A stretch of DNA of 64,000 bases, taken from assembly GCF_009730915.1 (NCBI RefSeq), contig NC_052489.1, positions 310,001 to 374,000 of the forward strand. The letters are read 5' to 3'. The notes beneath the pieces are model-generated. The model was given only the letters and a program-made list of their open reading frames with translations. It ran no database searches and was not told the origin of the DNA. Positions 1 through 12,736 of this stretch are shown here, piece after piece (position 1 is the stretch's first letter; each line of letters starts with the position of its first letter). The translations under genes were made by a program, and so were the position numbers. The DNA is from Dioscorea cayenensis subsp. rotundata (lineage: Eukaryota; Streptophyta; Magnoliopsida; Dioscoreales; Dioscoreaceae).

Positions 1-1519
1 CAAAAAAACATGATCGATTTGAACTTGGATGCAGTGCTTTTTCTTTTCTTCCTCCATTTTTTTCTTTTTTTAGTTTTTTCTTTGGTTGGGTTGAAACCTA
101 ACAATTTGAATGGATATCATCCATTATATGTGGAGAACACGATTTAACTTTATTGAGAATAAATTAATACATATACATTATTAAAGGTCTTATCTTGTTG
201 TGTCATGTCAATTATTGACATAATTGAAACAATATAAAGTTAAAGGAATGTCAAACTTTGTAAAATGTTTAGAAGATAAAAACAAATGATTAATAGCTGG
301 AGATTGACAAACATTGTAGTAGTTAATTAAAAAATGTTAAGCTTGATAAAAATGACTATGTATTTTTTATGCTTTAGTATTTTTTTATATTTAAGGCATA
401 TATTATGTTTAAGGTGATATATAATGATTTAAATTAAGCAAAGTTAGATTATTATTATATTTTTCTATTCTTGAAGTTTTACTTTGAGGGATATTTGTTC
501 TGTTATGGATGCAAGTTACATGTCCTGCTATGATTGAGAGAGCTTACTTTTTACTTTTTACTCCAATATATATATATTAAGCTTTTGTTTGATGGACATT
601 TGTTTTGTTATGATTAGAAGAGAAATGTCTTATTATGATTGAAAGAGCTTTCCTTCTTTTTTTTTTTCAAACCCTAGCCACTTTGTAATCAACACTTTGG
701 ATCTCTCATCTTCTCTCCCACTCTCCTCTTTTTTCTTTGGCGAGTCACTTTCCTAGGCTATAGGGTTAATTTTGCTAGTTTGATTTGTATCTTTTGACAG
801 ATTTGTTTTTTTCTTATTAAAAAGTTTCAATCATATCTTTTTTTGTTTATATACTGCATGTAAAGCGAGTACAATGCCTAAGCGAGATAATATTATTTTT
901 TTATAGTATAATATATATTATATAGTTTTTAGCTCTAGGTGTAGAATCGCTTAGCTTGATTCGTATCTGTTGATAGGATGTTTTCTTTAAATGCGGCATT
1001 AATTCTTTTGAGAGGAATTAGGATTCAGGTTTAGATTTTCTTAGTTTAATTGATGTGGATGATGGGAGATAGAATATATGAGTGAGATAATATTATGATA
1101 GTGAAATAATCTAAATTGTGTTTTTGTGAATAATTGCTATATGATTGTTATTATTGATATTATTAATATTGTTATATATGATATATTATTTTTAAAATAT
1201 TTCATGATATAATAAGTATTTGTACATTTATGTATATGTTTTTATTGTTTTCTAAAAAGATATTTTTGGAGGATTTAATTTGTTAATTGTCTTTACATTT
1301 GTAAGATTTTTGTTAAGATTAGTCTTCCATGTATTTTTCGAGTAGTTTTATGGGTGAAGAGAATAAATACAAATAACATATAGGTAATGTCAGTGTATAT
1401 TTATGATATATATAAATAATTTATTTTTATATCTAAAAGATCTAATATTATATTATATAATGAATATGGTGGGAAGAACATGCTATGTTAAATTTGAGAC
1501 TATTTGAGAGTGAGAGATT
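1..1519. other. AT-rich intergenic DNA upstream of the glutaredoxin
   Basis: No coding exon is recognisable on either strand. The stretch is strongly AT-rich. An imperfect duplication is visible: a segment of about 57 bp at 491-547 (Tgttctgttatg ... tatgattgagagagctt) recurs at 597-653, an offset of 106 bp. It may hold the promoter of the glutaredoxin gene, but I could not fix a TATA box among the many AT runs. Confidence 0.6.
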
Positions 1520-1885
1520 GTGATGGAGCAATTACTGATGGTAGCAATCAAAGAGGAAGGTTTGATACCAATTGTCGAGAGAAGTATGGTGGTGATTGTA
1601 GGTAGAAGAGGTTGTCACATGAATTACGCTGCTCAGAGATTGTTGGAAAAATTGAAAGCTTATCCAACAATGCATGAAGTTAGTGAAGAGTTTGTAGTGA
1701 GGATGACATTCATGCGTATCCTTGGAAGGACCCTCAGAGGAGATGATAAGATTTTAGCTGCACCGTTGTTTCCAGTGATATTTATTGGGGGAAAACTGGT
1801 TGGGGGTTTGGATCGGCTCATAGCTATTCATGTCACTGGCAAGCTTATTCCTATGTTGAAAGAAGCTGGTGCTATTTGGCTCTGA
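1520..1885 (+). CDS. CC-type (ROXY/GRXC9-like) glutaredoxin with variant active site
   Basis: A small intronless gene of 121 residues. CC-type glutaredoxins are land-plant proteins that bind TGA bZIP factors and act in development and stress signalling. The core VVIVGRRGC (residues 24-32) aligns with the active-site strand of the GRXC9/ROXY19 branch. FPVIFIGGKLVGGLDR (from about residue 84) is the conserved glutathione-binding and GG region. The C-terminus EAGAIWL matches the ALWL motif used for TGA binding and repression, with I for L. The active site is CHMN (32-35) instead of CCMC, CCMS or CCMG: only the first cysteine remains. The N-terminus is short, as usual for the class, and the first of two adjacent ATGs is taken as start. 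Family assignment is firm. Whether it is catalytically active is open. Confidence 0.88.
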   Translation: MMEQLLMVAIKEEGLIPIVERSMVVIVGRRGCHMNYAAQRLLEKLKAYPTMHEVSEEFVVRMTFMRILGRTLRGDDKILAAPLFPVIFIGGKLVGGLDRLIAIHVTGKLIPMLKEAGAIWL

Positions 1886-2876
1886 GTGGTTTGTTATATT
1901 TTTCCTATTTCATAATTATAATTAACATAATATATATAATGTATGTATTGTTTTAATTGTGCTCTCTACTTTGTGTTATCATTATTTTATTTCTTCTCTC
2001 TCTCTCTCTCTCTCTAACACTCTATGTTCTTCTAGTTTTTATGATTTCGTTATATATATATATATATATATATTTCTATTCAAACTTTAGTATAAAGTTC
2101 ATACAAAGATATTCAAATTTGTTATACATATGGTTTAAGTGCTAAAGTAACAATGGTGTAATCCTTTTTGTATTTTTCTCGAGTGTGTGTGTGAGTATTA
2201 ATAAAATTATTTATATTGTTATTGCTTGAATTTATGCGAGATAATAACTTGGATTAATGCTTCTCGAGATGTCTCTATTAAGCCTGAGTATACACTTCCT
2301 TACGATTATGCAGCATTTCCTATCGGGATGTGGACTTAGTTAATATTTTTATTTTTTGTTTATTTGTTTTCCTTTTGCTTTTGTGTGTATGTTTATGGTA
2401 AGAGTATTGTTTTTTATGATTGTAATATCTTTTGTTTGGTCTTTTTTATTGTTTTAGGTTTTTATCTTTTGAGTGTTTTTTTATTATTAGTTTATGTTGT
2501 ACTTTCTTTATTTAATAAATTGGTTGTTTGTCTACTTTTATAATATATATATATATATATGTAGATTTTATTTGTTATTTATTTCAATGAATTAGGTAAT
2601 TTAGATTTTATTAAGATGACTTTCTATAATTGGAAATGAGAGTGTATTTTTAGAAAATAATAAATACTGTTAAATCAGAAGTTTGCAGTAGTGATATATA
2701 TAATCATATACTATATTTATAACATAATTCATAAAATATTTATATATTTCATATTTTTGGGAATTTATGTGTTTTTTAACTATACATATTACGATGTGTA
2801 TAACAAATTGATAATTTTTAGAACAACCAATAAAAAATAAAAAATAGATAGTTATATTTAAAAAAAAATTATATTA

Positions 2877-2911
<35 letters not shown>

Positions 2912-3267
2912 CAGGATAGATAAAGCGGATAGATAGACATATGGAGAAGGATGAATAAGTAGTAAAAGGATTATAATAACATATATATATATATTATTAG
3001 TAATGTGTTAAATGTTAATAAAATCAAATAGTGAATTTTTCATATGTTTTGTTAAAGTTTATTATGTTTTTCAAAACCTAGGTAGTAATTTATTAGAAAA
3101 CAGAAAGTAGCATGTGAAGCGAGAGGTAAGATAGAGATTTTTATAATGTGGCGGGTGGGTTTTACAGGGCAATCTAATTATGTTTATTTATTTCTATATT
3201 TTTAAATCGTTATATATAGAGATGGAGAGGAAAGTGGAGTGAGTGCTTGAGTAATAATTGCTTATCA
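1886..3267. other. AT-rich DNA with microsatellites
   Basis: No gene seen. It contains a (CT)n run near 1996-2014, (TA)n runs near 2050-2073 and 2545-2560, and an adjoining (TA)n/(GA)n block near 2877-2911. The 3' UTR of the glutaredoxin presumably lies in the first few hundred bases. Confidence 0.6.
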
Positions 3268-4267
3268 NNNNNNNNNNNNNNNNNNNNNNNNNNNNNNNNN
3301 NNNNNNNNNNNNNNNNNNNNNNNNNNNNNNNNNNNNNNNNNNNNNNNNNNNNNNNNNNNNNNNNNNNNNNNNNNNNNNNNNNNNNNNNNNNNNNNNNNNN
3401 NNNNNNNNNNNNNNNNNNNNNNNNNNNNNNNNNNNNNNNNNNNNNNNNNNNNNNNNNNNNNNNNNNNNNNNNNNNNNNNNNNNNNNNNNNNNNNNNNNNN
3501 NNNNNNNNNNNNNNNNNNNNNNNNNNNNNNNNNNNNNNNNNNNNNNNNNNNNNNNNNNNNNNNNNNNNNNNNNNNNNNNNNNNNNNNNNNNNNNNNNNNN
3601 NNNNNNNNNNNNNNNNNNNNNNNNNNNNNNNNNNNNNNNNNNNNNNNNNNNNNNNNNNNNNNNNNNNNNNNNNNNNNNNNNNNNNNNNNNNNNNNNNNNN
3701 NNNNNNNNNNNNNNNNNNNNNNNNNNNNNNNNNNNNNNNNNNNNNNNNNNNNNNNNNNNNNNNNNNNNNNNNNNNNNNNNNNNNNNNNNNNNNNNNNNNN
3801 NNNNNNNNNNNNNNNNNNNNNNNNNNNNNNNNNNNNNNNNNNNNNNNNNNNNNNNNNNNNNNNNNNNNNNNNNNNNNNNNNNNNNNNNNNNNNNNNNNNN
3901 NNNNNNNNNNNNNNNNNNNNNNNNNNNNNNNNNNNNNNNNNNNNNNNNNNNNNNNNNNNNNNNNNNNNNNNNNNNNNNNNNNNNNNNNNNNNNNNNNNNN
4001 NNNNNNNNNNNNNNNNNNNNNNNNNNNNNNNNNNNNNNNNNNNNNNNNNNNNNNNNNNNNNNNNNNNNNNNNNNNNNNNNNNNNNNNNNNNNNNNNNNNN
4101 NNNNNNNNNNNNNNNNNNNNNNNNNNNNNNNNNNNNNNNNNNNNNNNNNNNNNNNNNNNNNNNNNNNNNNNNNNNNNNNNNNNNNNNNNNNNNNNNNNNN
4201 NNNNNNNNNNNNNNNNNNNNNNNNNNNNNNNNNNNNNNNNNNNNNNNNNNNNNNNNNNNNNNNNNNN
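3268..4267. other. assembly gap of exactly 1000 N
   Basis: The run of N is exactly 1000 bases, a typical placeholder for a scaffold join of unknown length. Open frames that cross it are artefacts. The distance, and perhaps the adjacency, of the two flanks is not established. The BEACH-protein gene to its right loses its 3' portion here. Confidence 0.97.
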
Positions 4268-4861
4268 AGGAAAGGACTTGCTAAAGAATAAGGCGAAATT
4301 TCATCTACAACTGATATATCCAACTAAAGAGAAAGTGGAAGCTGTTACATAGTTCTAAAATTGGTGCCATATTGAACAGAGAAAAACCCTAGCCCAAGCC
4401 TTACAGAAAATTCTATGCTTGAATATTGTGAATGGAGAAATAATCCCAGCCTACTTTCTTCCAGCAAACTAACAAAAAAGACTTAAAACATCAAAACTTA
4501 GCATATCATATTTACTTTACATACAAATGCATAATAGAGAAACAGAAAATATAATTAATTGTTTTAAGGATACGTTGACTCCCTTAGGACCTCCAAAGAA
4601 AGAATTTGGAGCTTAAAGATTCGAAAAATGTGACCTTTTGCTCTGCAAGGGGCAGCACTTATGTTAATGCACATATCTTGTAAGATAAACACATAACAGG
4701 GAAAAAAAAAAAAAGAAAAAAAAAAAAAAGAAAAGGAAATTAAAACCTGAAAAACAAAGGATTATAATCTTCATGCAAGCAAGAAGACTATGCTCCAAGC
4801 ACAACCAAAAAGAAATCCACAGGAAGCTAATAAATGTAAAGCCATCTATACATCCAAATGG
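4268..4861. other. probable intron remnant next to the gap
   Basis: Lies downstream of the last visible BCHB exon on the minus strand. It holds poly-A tracts near 4708-4736 and no exon that matches the next expected part of the protein. Confidence 0.45.
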
Positions 4862-4865
4862 TTAC

Positions 4866-7800
4866 CTTTCTTCTCCTGAGAGGAAAGCATTCTTTGAAAC
4901 TGAATATTTACTTGATGGAAGACCAAGCCCATCTAGTAATACATCAAGTCCACCAATGCTTCTAAAATGATTTTGAGCCCGAGGATTTCCAGATAGAGCA
5001 CACTTTAGAGTGCCCAAACTTAGATATTGCAGTGACAAATCAATCCATTGCTCTTTTAAATTCAATCTTCTAATAACCCTCAAAAGCTCTGAAACATAAA
5101 GGTCAAACCAGAAGAAATCAATACAGTGAAAATAAAGACATCAAATATAGAAGTCAAACTTCAGCCATGCGTGCAGAAGCATGAAGGAACCTTCAGCAAT
5201 CAAAAGAATTTGAAAAAAAAATTTGCAAGAAAAACCTTCCATTTATGGAAAGGCTTATACAAACTGTCAGTTTCTATCCCAGATTCATGATGAAGAGATC
5301 CCCTACTCCACTATGAATAGACCAAGATTGTGTTGGAACTGGCAGTTTTACTTGCTTAAACAACCAAGTCTCCAATCAAAAGGATAGGGAATTTGTCTCA
5401 CAATGATGTTTCTTGGCAATGATAAAACAGTTCAAAAAGGTGTTAGTTATCTTAGGACTGACAGAGTGTATTCTGAAATGCCCACGACAATCAAGAAAGC
5501 TCTCTCCTTTGTTGTTTATGCCTATCATATTGCAACTGTTTCTCCTGTAAACTCTACTATAACAAACTTGGCAAGTCTATCTTGGGAATATCCCTGTCGC
5601 TATGGCATCATAACTGCTTTTAACACACTAAATCTCATTGTTTCTAATGATGTCATAGTTGGCCAACTAAGCCAAAATCAACTAGTGAATCAGATGAGTC
5701 ACTCATTTGGGGATCTTGTTGTACAAGTCAAAAGTTAAGCCTACCTTAGATGATGAACAAAACAACCTTTAATTTGAACCTAATTACCTGAGTAGTTTCA
5801 TAACTTGGTGAGTCATCTAAACTGAATAATGCTTACCTTCATTCACCGTCAACCCCTGCTCAAAATGCTAAAGGTGGGATACTAAATCAGTTAAATCTAG
5901 AAAAACAACACATATCCCAAGTTTAGTATTATAATAAACCAAGAACAAGAGAGATCAGGTAGGTTTGAAAAAAGGCAAAAAGGATCAAGTAGGGAAATGG
6001 AGTGCTGGAATCAATTTTCCTAATTGCACAATTTGCACAAAGTTTTTAATATGCAACAAGAGTACGTAAGTCATTAAATCATTCTCAAAATATTGACTGT
6101 TAAATGAATAGTCCAGTGTTATCCAATGCTGTATCAACTAAAATATATAAAACTGCAAAGCAAATAACCAACCAAAAGAAGTATCAAGGATAAGTACAAT
6201 GAATGGGTACTAGTAAAAAAATGATAAAGGCATACCTTACCTACTACCCAATTGACACCACCTGTTTCCATAACTAATACGGCTGCCTTTCTCTGCCACT
6301 GGAGCCTTGTCTCAAATGCAGGACTACATAGATCATTTGGATGAAGCTCATGCACATCATCCTTCAAAATTTTTTGGTCACTAACATCTAAATGTCGCAT
6401 GCTCTGAGTAACTGAATGGAAGTCTATGAAAGTAAAAATTATTGAAACAGCATATACAAGAATCTTTTGCAGAATCCTCATCTTCTCAAGAGCATAACTT
6501 GAGACTTGTTCATCCACCGCAGATGCACATAACGCCTTCAGTTGTATAACAGCAGCTGAAATGTTCAAATATACTCAGGTATGCCTAAACCATGAGGTAA
6601 TCTAACATGTAATCCAAAAGTACAAAAGTTATCAAGCAAAAATATCGAAAAGTCATATAAAACACGAAAACAAATGCATTTAATATGACTTTAGCCAAAA
6701 AGAAGACGGTACATGGCATAGCTGAAAACGAAGACATGCAACAATCATAATGAAACTCCAATATATTCCAAAATATTGAAAAAATTTTCAGTAAGAAAGC
6801 AATTGCCAAGGTAAACTGTAACACAGCCTCAGACATGCAACAATCATCATCACTAACAACAACAACAAGAAGCAGTTGTCTCAACTATTTGGGCCCGGCT
6901 ACATGAATCCTTCCTCTACGGTCAAGATTCGTGGTCATTGTATTTTGACAAAACTTTAACAACTGGCTGTCAACTGCTTAACAGGGTGACCCCACTCTTT
7001 TCTCATCCAGGCTTGGGACTAGCCATAGCAGAGTTTTATCCTTTCATTTTTCAAAGAGGTAAAACTAAGTTATCATATAAATAAAATTATTTACTTATGA
7101 CGTATGATGAACATCAATTTGTAATATCCATTGCACCTTAAATCCTTTATCTCAAGATGACTTTCAGTTAAAATACAGCAAGGCAAAGACACATATCAAC
7201 CAGTGCTGTTTCCTATACACTGACACTGGCATATTGCAACACATGCACAAACTCAATAGTAAACAACATTGTAACAAACATTACATACTCCTGATGCAAC
7301 TGTAAAAAATTCTAATCACATGTTCAAACGACACCCAGACCATATAGAATGCGTGCAATAAATGTTTGGTTAAACTATTGTTAACAGCCCTCTCCTCAAA
7401 ATATCAATTTCAAGATGGTCCAAATCCTTATGCTAGTATTAATTAATCACTTCTCAGACATTAAAGGGCTCGTGATCTATGCAAAACCTAGCTAAATCCA
7501 AATGAAGCATGTCAGGCACTTTCAAACAACAGTTTGCATGTAGATTATGCCCACACAAAACATACGACAATAAGATGAAGCTTAGTAAAAAAGTTCTCAG
7601 ATTCAAATAGTTAGAGACAACCAAAAAAAAGTCAGATAAAGGGTACAACTGACTATTAATAAGTATTGTTTTGTGAGAAGAAAATGTTAGTTTGTAACAA
7701 GTATGATCTGAAAGCTTGCCTCAAAAACATTCATTCTATAGGAATTCATCAAAGGAAAAATAACATCAGCAGCAGCTGCGAACCTGGAGAAGTAGCTACT

Positions 7801-8174
7801 CCCATGTCCCTCTCATGAACAATAGTGATGACAATAATTCTTCTCATGAACAAAAACAAAATGTCAACAGAGGATAATCAAGCTCAAATATCCTGTGAAT
7901 CACTCAGGAATGATGCTGTCTATAACATAAAAAGAGGTATTGCAAATGGGGACAAATCCAAAGTTGGGAAAGTTATGACATTTGATCAAAGAACAATTTT
8001 GAAGTCAATAAGAATCCACAATCCAATGCAAGATGAGAAATGGAAAAAGACTTGAATGGAAACATCTAGAATACATATGGTGCATTCGAGAGAGGGAGAG
8101 AGAGAGAGATAAATGGGGACATCTAGAATACATATGGTGTATTCTAGAGAGAGAATCTAGAATACATATGGTGC

Positions 8175-8215
<41 letters not shown>

Positions 8216-11200
8216 GGGGACATCTAGAATACATATGCTGTATTCTAGATAGAGAATCTAGAATACATATGGTGCATTCGAGAGAGAGAGATAAATGGGG
8301 ACATCTAGAATACATATGGTGTATTCTAGAGAGAGAGAGCGAGAGAGAGAGGCATTAGATGCAATACTTATGAATAAAATCAATAAAAACACACACAACA
8401 GTGACTTTGTCAGTTGTAAGCAGCACAATAATCTTTAGTCTTTACACAAAGCACAATAGAAGATTACCAGGAAAATACAAGCCAAGATCACTTCCCTATA
8501 AAAAAGAATGTATAGGATGCCAAAAATGAAAACCAAACAAGTATTATATACATATCAAGGTGATATAAAGAAAATCATCAATTAATATGTATAGCTAGAT
8601 TTCAACAATTAAGATCAAATCAGGAAGACAGATGAAAAACATTTACCAACAAAAAAACAAAAAGGATTACCCTTCATAAGAGCGGTCACTTTTTGCAGCC
8701 CTCCATAGTAGCCAAATGCTCTACAATTATGTATTGAGCGAGTTATGATTGTTAAGCAATCTAAAACATACAGCTCTTCTGTTGCAAAAGCCAAACTCAT
8801 AGACGCTTCAGATGCCCCAATATTGACTAGTGCAGCACTGTTGTCAACTGAATCAAGTGAAATATCAGTAGTTTCCTGTCATATATCAGCTACAGATGTA
8901 CAGTAGACCAAGCAATATAAAACAGATATCTTCCAATATTAAAAACTACAGCATATGATCAGACAAAATACTTTTGAGTAGAAACTCAATATAGGTGCAG
9001 TGCCACAAGTGTTGTTTCTCAAAATTAAGCATTCTGAGGGATCAACATTATTCAAATAAAAGTGGGGAATGAAGAATTTTCTAAGATCCAAAATAGAACA
9101 ATTTATAGTTGCATCCCATAATAAAAGAAAAAAAATTATGTCATCCTGCAGTCAAATATAAGGCGAGTTTCACACAACTATAGTGGTGAAACAAAATCAC
9201 CCACACATTGGAACACAATGAATATTCATGTGAGGAACACAATGAATATTCATGTGAAGAATGGGTAAAAATGTGTCTGCGCACACAACACATATATGTA
9301 AAGAATGATTAAGATAAAGACAAACAGTTCTATAACAAGTTGAGAAAGCAAGCAGAGATTGCAATAATTCTAAGAAAGATATCACCTACATTCAGTTAAA
9401 AGAGAAGTTATCCGAGCTAGTTCTTGAACTAGAATAAGAATAACGTCAGATGGATGGCCCACAGAGCAACCTACTACAACATCCTCAGATTCTGATAGGT
9501 CTTTGTCCACAGGCTTCCAGTTTTTATGTTTTTGTATAAAGTGTAGTAGAAAAACTTGAAGCAACTTCTTCTTTTCCATCTAAAAAATGTCAAGAAAAGA
9601 AAAAAATGAGGATATATCCAATAAGTTTATAGTATAGTTTCAAGCTATAAATTATTTGAAATAAATATCAGTTTTATCCTTTTACGAACTAAAAACATCC
9701 TTTTTCGAACGAAATAATGTCTCAAGACGCAAATCCCTAACCATTACAGCACTTGGAGCAGAAGTTCAAAAAAATGGGTTTTAAACGAATAAATATCATT
9801 CCTGAGTAATGACTCATCAAGTAAGCATGATAATTTTTATATAATATGATGAACATTGCCAAGGGAATTCTATAAACAATTTCTCTCACAGATGTCATAT
9901 TTTAAGTTTATTAGCAGCGGACAGTGAAAAATTACAAATTAGCAGGAGTTGAAGCAGTCAATTCAAGGTTAAATGCAATAACATTGATAACGAATTTAGA
10001 AAGAATCCCAGCGTCTTTCTTCTTCTCTTGGAAATGGCAAGAACCATGCTACCCCACGGGAAGTTCAACATAGTTGAACTATTTTCTAGAAGTCACCTTA
10101 AACGTTTTCTTTAGGACAAGAGTCACAAGTCAGACTATCCACTATTCGAAGAGCTGAAGTCATTTGTAAAGGAAATAAATTTCGAGGTGCATAATTGAAA
10201 CCATACAACAATTGTTAGTGTCCATCTTCATTGATACAAGAATCTGGAATCTCTATCTAGGAAATTAGAAAAATCTCATTACACGCAAATTTGATGTCAA
10301 CTACATAAAAAAAGACCTGCTCATACATATTAATATTCTACAATATCACTGAGGAGCATATAGAATAAGTAACATTGTATTATAACCCCATTCATTTTAG
10401 CGGTAAAAGCAAGAAATAAGAATGAACTGACATTCACACATAGCAAAAATGACTTCTTGCACAGATGAAGATGGTACCAGGAAGAATAATACAAAACCCC
10501 ATGCATGAAAGAATATAATAATAAAGTCGATTGTTCACAATTGACCACAGATAACTTCTAGAGAGTACTTGGTTATTTTGAGCCATAAAGAACAAAGCTG
10601 AATGACCAAATAAATAAGAAAATACCTTGTCTATAGCATTCTCATATCTACGCCAAAGCATACCCAATACAGCCTCCTCACCAACCTCCCTGGAAAGACA
10701 AAAATGAGAATGATCAACATTACATGATAAAATTATGACAGGTTATGAACTGGTTAAAGTTAAGGCTTCAAAGTTTGTGTCACGTGAGGAACAATATTGC
10801 TGCAATTTTCAGACACACTCTAGACAATTAAATCCAGGAAAGATGGATCCAATCTGGCACATAGCTTGTGTAGTAGAAGCAAAAGGAAGCATCAAGCATA
10901 AACGTTCAGAACTGAACTGGTTGGTTTGCTGGAGGCTTACATGATTTCCAGTTTTGTCTTGTCTTAAACAAAAAACTTCACCTAATAATGTCCATAATTT
11001 ACAAGTTAACCCATTAAAAAAAAAAAAATCAAAGGACAGTTCCAAGGTTTACAAAAGGATAATTTGATTTTTTTTTTTTCTTTTTTATGAGAAATGGGTT
11101 GTTCCAGGTTGATTAGTTATTAATCAAAAACCCTAGCTAGGGTTAAAATTTTATGCAAACCAAATTGAGTTAAACCAAACCGAACCATGTGCACCTCCAA

Positions 11201-11607
11201 CAGCCTTTGAGCTGCCTTTGCCCTAGTGAGAATTTTCTCTAGCACTTCTCTTCTCCAATGAGTGCATCACCCCTTCCACACTACATTTCCTCTCATATGC
11301 AGATTAAAGCAGGTACCATTCATCTTTTTTGTGATTTTCAATTGTTATGGATAGAATCATTATAATGAATGCAGTATTTACAATCCTAGTCCTCTGTTTA
11401 TTACTTTATATATATACACACAAAATCAGCATACAATCTCTAGCCCTTGGTAAATCAAAATAGAAACAACTAAACAAGAACATACCCAAAACGGATCATC
11501 AGACTCGGAGCAGATAAGTTCTCCCCATGAGACCATGAAGAACTTTCCCCAGTTTGACCACCAGATGATCTTCGAATAAGATCAGCAACACCCTTGACGA
11601 TATTCAT
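4866..11607 (-). CDS. BCHB: BEACH domain-containing protein B-like, N-terminal part only
   Basis: BCHB-type proteins are very large (over 3000 residues) cytosolic scaffold proteins of the LvsA/WDFY3 class that act in membrane traffic and mRNP biology. Their BEACH and WD40 domains are C-terminal. Six coding exons can be placed: 11486-11607 (start MNIVKGVADLIRRSSGG), 10626-10689, about 9388-9579, 8671-8875, 6241-6555 and 4866-5088. They give about 370 residues of the conserved armadillo-like N-terminus: DVVVGCSVGHPSDVILIL, SIHNCRAFGYYGGLQK, GGVNWVV-ELLRVIRRL, SIGGLDVLLDGLGLPSS. Junctions keep phase except exon 3 to exon 4, where no GT-AG pair that I found keeps the frame. An upstream 5' UTR exon ends near 11721. 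Nothing of the remaining roughly 90% is seen before the N gap. Identity comes from recalled family sequence and is firm at family level. Confidence 0.85.
6850..7025 (-). mobile_element. degraded 3' end of a LINE (RTE-like) or Au-like SINE in a BCHB intron
   Basis: Read on the minus strand the segment contains CCCAAGCCTGGATGA, GGATTCATGTAGCC, CCCAAATAGTTGAGAC and then a TTGTTGTTGTTGTT tail. This is the characteristic 3' tail shared by plant RTE-type LINEs and Au-type SINEs, whose insertions end in TTG repeats. No coding capacity remains. A similar tail occurs near 51925-51964 in the other orientation. Family is inferred from remembered consensus wording; the ends are approximate. Confidence 0.55.
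8066..8340. repeat. minisatellite of CTAGAATACATATGG units and GA runs
   Basis: Six copies of CTAGAATACATATGG (one with GC) start at 8066, 8123, 8157, 8224, 8258 and 8304. They are separated by GA-rich runs and by copies of AAATGGGGACAT. The longest GA run is about 8169-8211. Several units form near-perfect hairpins: CTAGAATACA, then TATGG, then TGTATTCTAG. The block lies in the BCHB intron between the exons at 6241-6555 and 8671-8875. Confidence 0.9.
9210..9257. repeat. short tandem duplication of 24 bp
   Basis: GGAACACAATGAATATTCAT followed by GTGA occurs twice in a row. Each unit includes the palindrome ATGAATATTCAT. Intronic to BCHB. Confidence 0.75.
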
Positions 11608-12736
11608 ACCTCACAAGAAAAGTCACACCACATCAAAAACTAAAGACACCAAACTCTGATCCAAATAATCAATAAATCTTTTGCTTCCAGAATTCATATA
11701 ATCCTCCCAACCAACGCAATCCTGCAAAAATACCACCTTGCATTTAAAAACAAGATGAAATCTTGGAAATTCAAAAAAACTTCAAAAAAATCTTTATTCA
11801 ATAACCGGAAAAAAATGCACACCAAGCCAACAAAAACGCACAGATTAGGATGAAATTGCGTTAAATAAAAAAACCATTAAATAAAAAAAAGAAAAGCAAT
11901 TCTCGGCAACCTCTCTTGAAATCCATCAAGAGATCTCTCTATTTCACTTATCCAGCCCAATTCATATTGGTGCACTGGACTGCGATCGAAAACTGATATC
12001 CAGAACGAGAGAGATGAACAGCAATCAATCAATCGATCACTGGAGATGAAAAAATTATCTAGATGACGATGACGATCGGGAATTGCAGGTGGAGTTGGAG
12101 AGGGAGATGGAGATGGAGATGGAGAAGAGAGGGTTGGGAAACGTCGGTCAAGGGTTTGCGCGATATATAATTAAGTGAGACTTTTGCGTATAACACCCTC
12201 TTTTATTGCTTTTTAAGGAAATCCGTGATTTAATAATGATTACATTAAAACGTTCATATTCTTTTTATTTATTTTTCTTTTTTTCCTGAAATTTTTTATA
12301 AATTTAAAAATTCGAAAATCATGGTTATAATTTACTCCATACTGACTAGCTTAATTATGTTGCAATTTAACAGTCATTAGTTAAATCAAAACATAGCTTC
12401 ATGAAAATAAATTCATTGAAGTCGTCAATTTTTAAAATAATTTCCTTATATTTAAGATTTTTCATTAATTTTCCTTCAACTTCATGCTCTTAAAGGTGAA
12501 AGCACGTATGTGTTTATGTGCACTTTTTCAATATAATTTTTGTGGAATATATAATAAAAGCATAAGTGTATTTTTTACCCAATATATAATTAAGTGAGCG
12601 AATATATAACATTTATGAATTTTTTTTTATTTTTGCTCTAAATTATTTTACTTTTTATATAATCGTTATAGTTGAATTTAAAAATATTCTCCTAACATTA
12701 TAAAGTTTTTAACCAAAGGATGTGATTCTTTATATG

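Noticed and set aside
3247-4352. Three open frames of about 350 residues across the gap
   Set aside because: They consist almost wholly of N; the few real codons match nothing.
5403-5738. 111-residue open frame on the plus strand inside a BCHB intron
   Set aside because: No motif or family recognised, and it is antisense within an intron. It could be an old repeat fragment, but I cannot support it as a gene.
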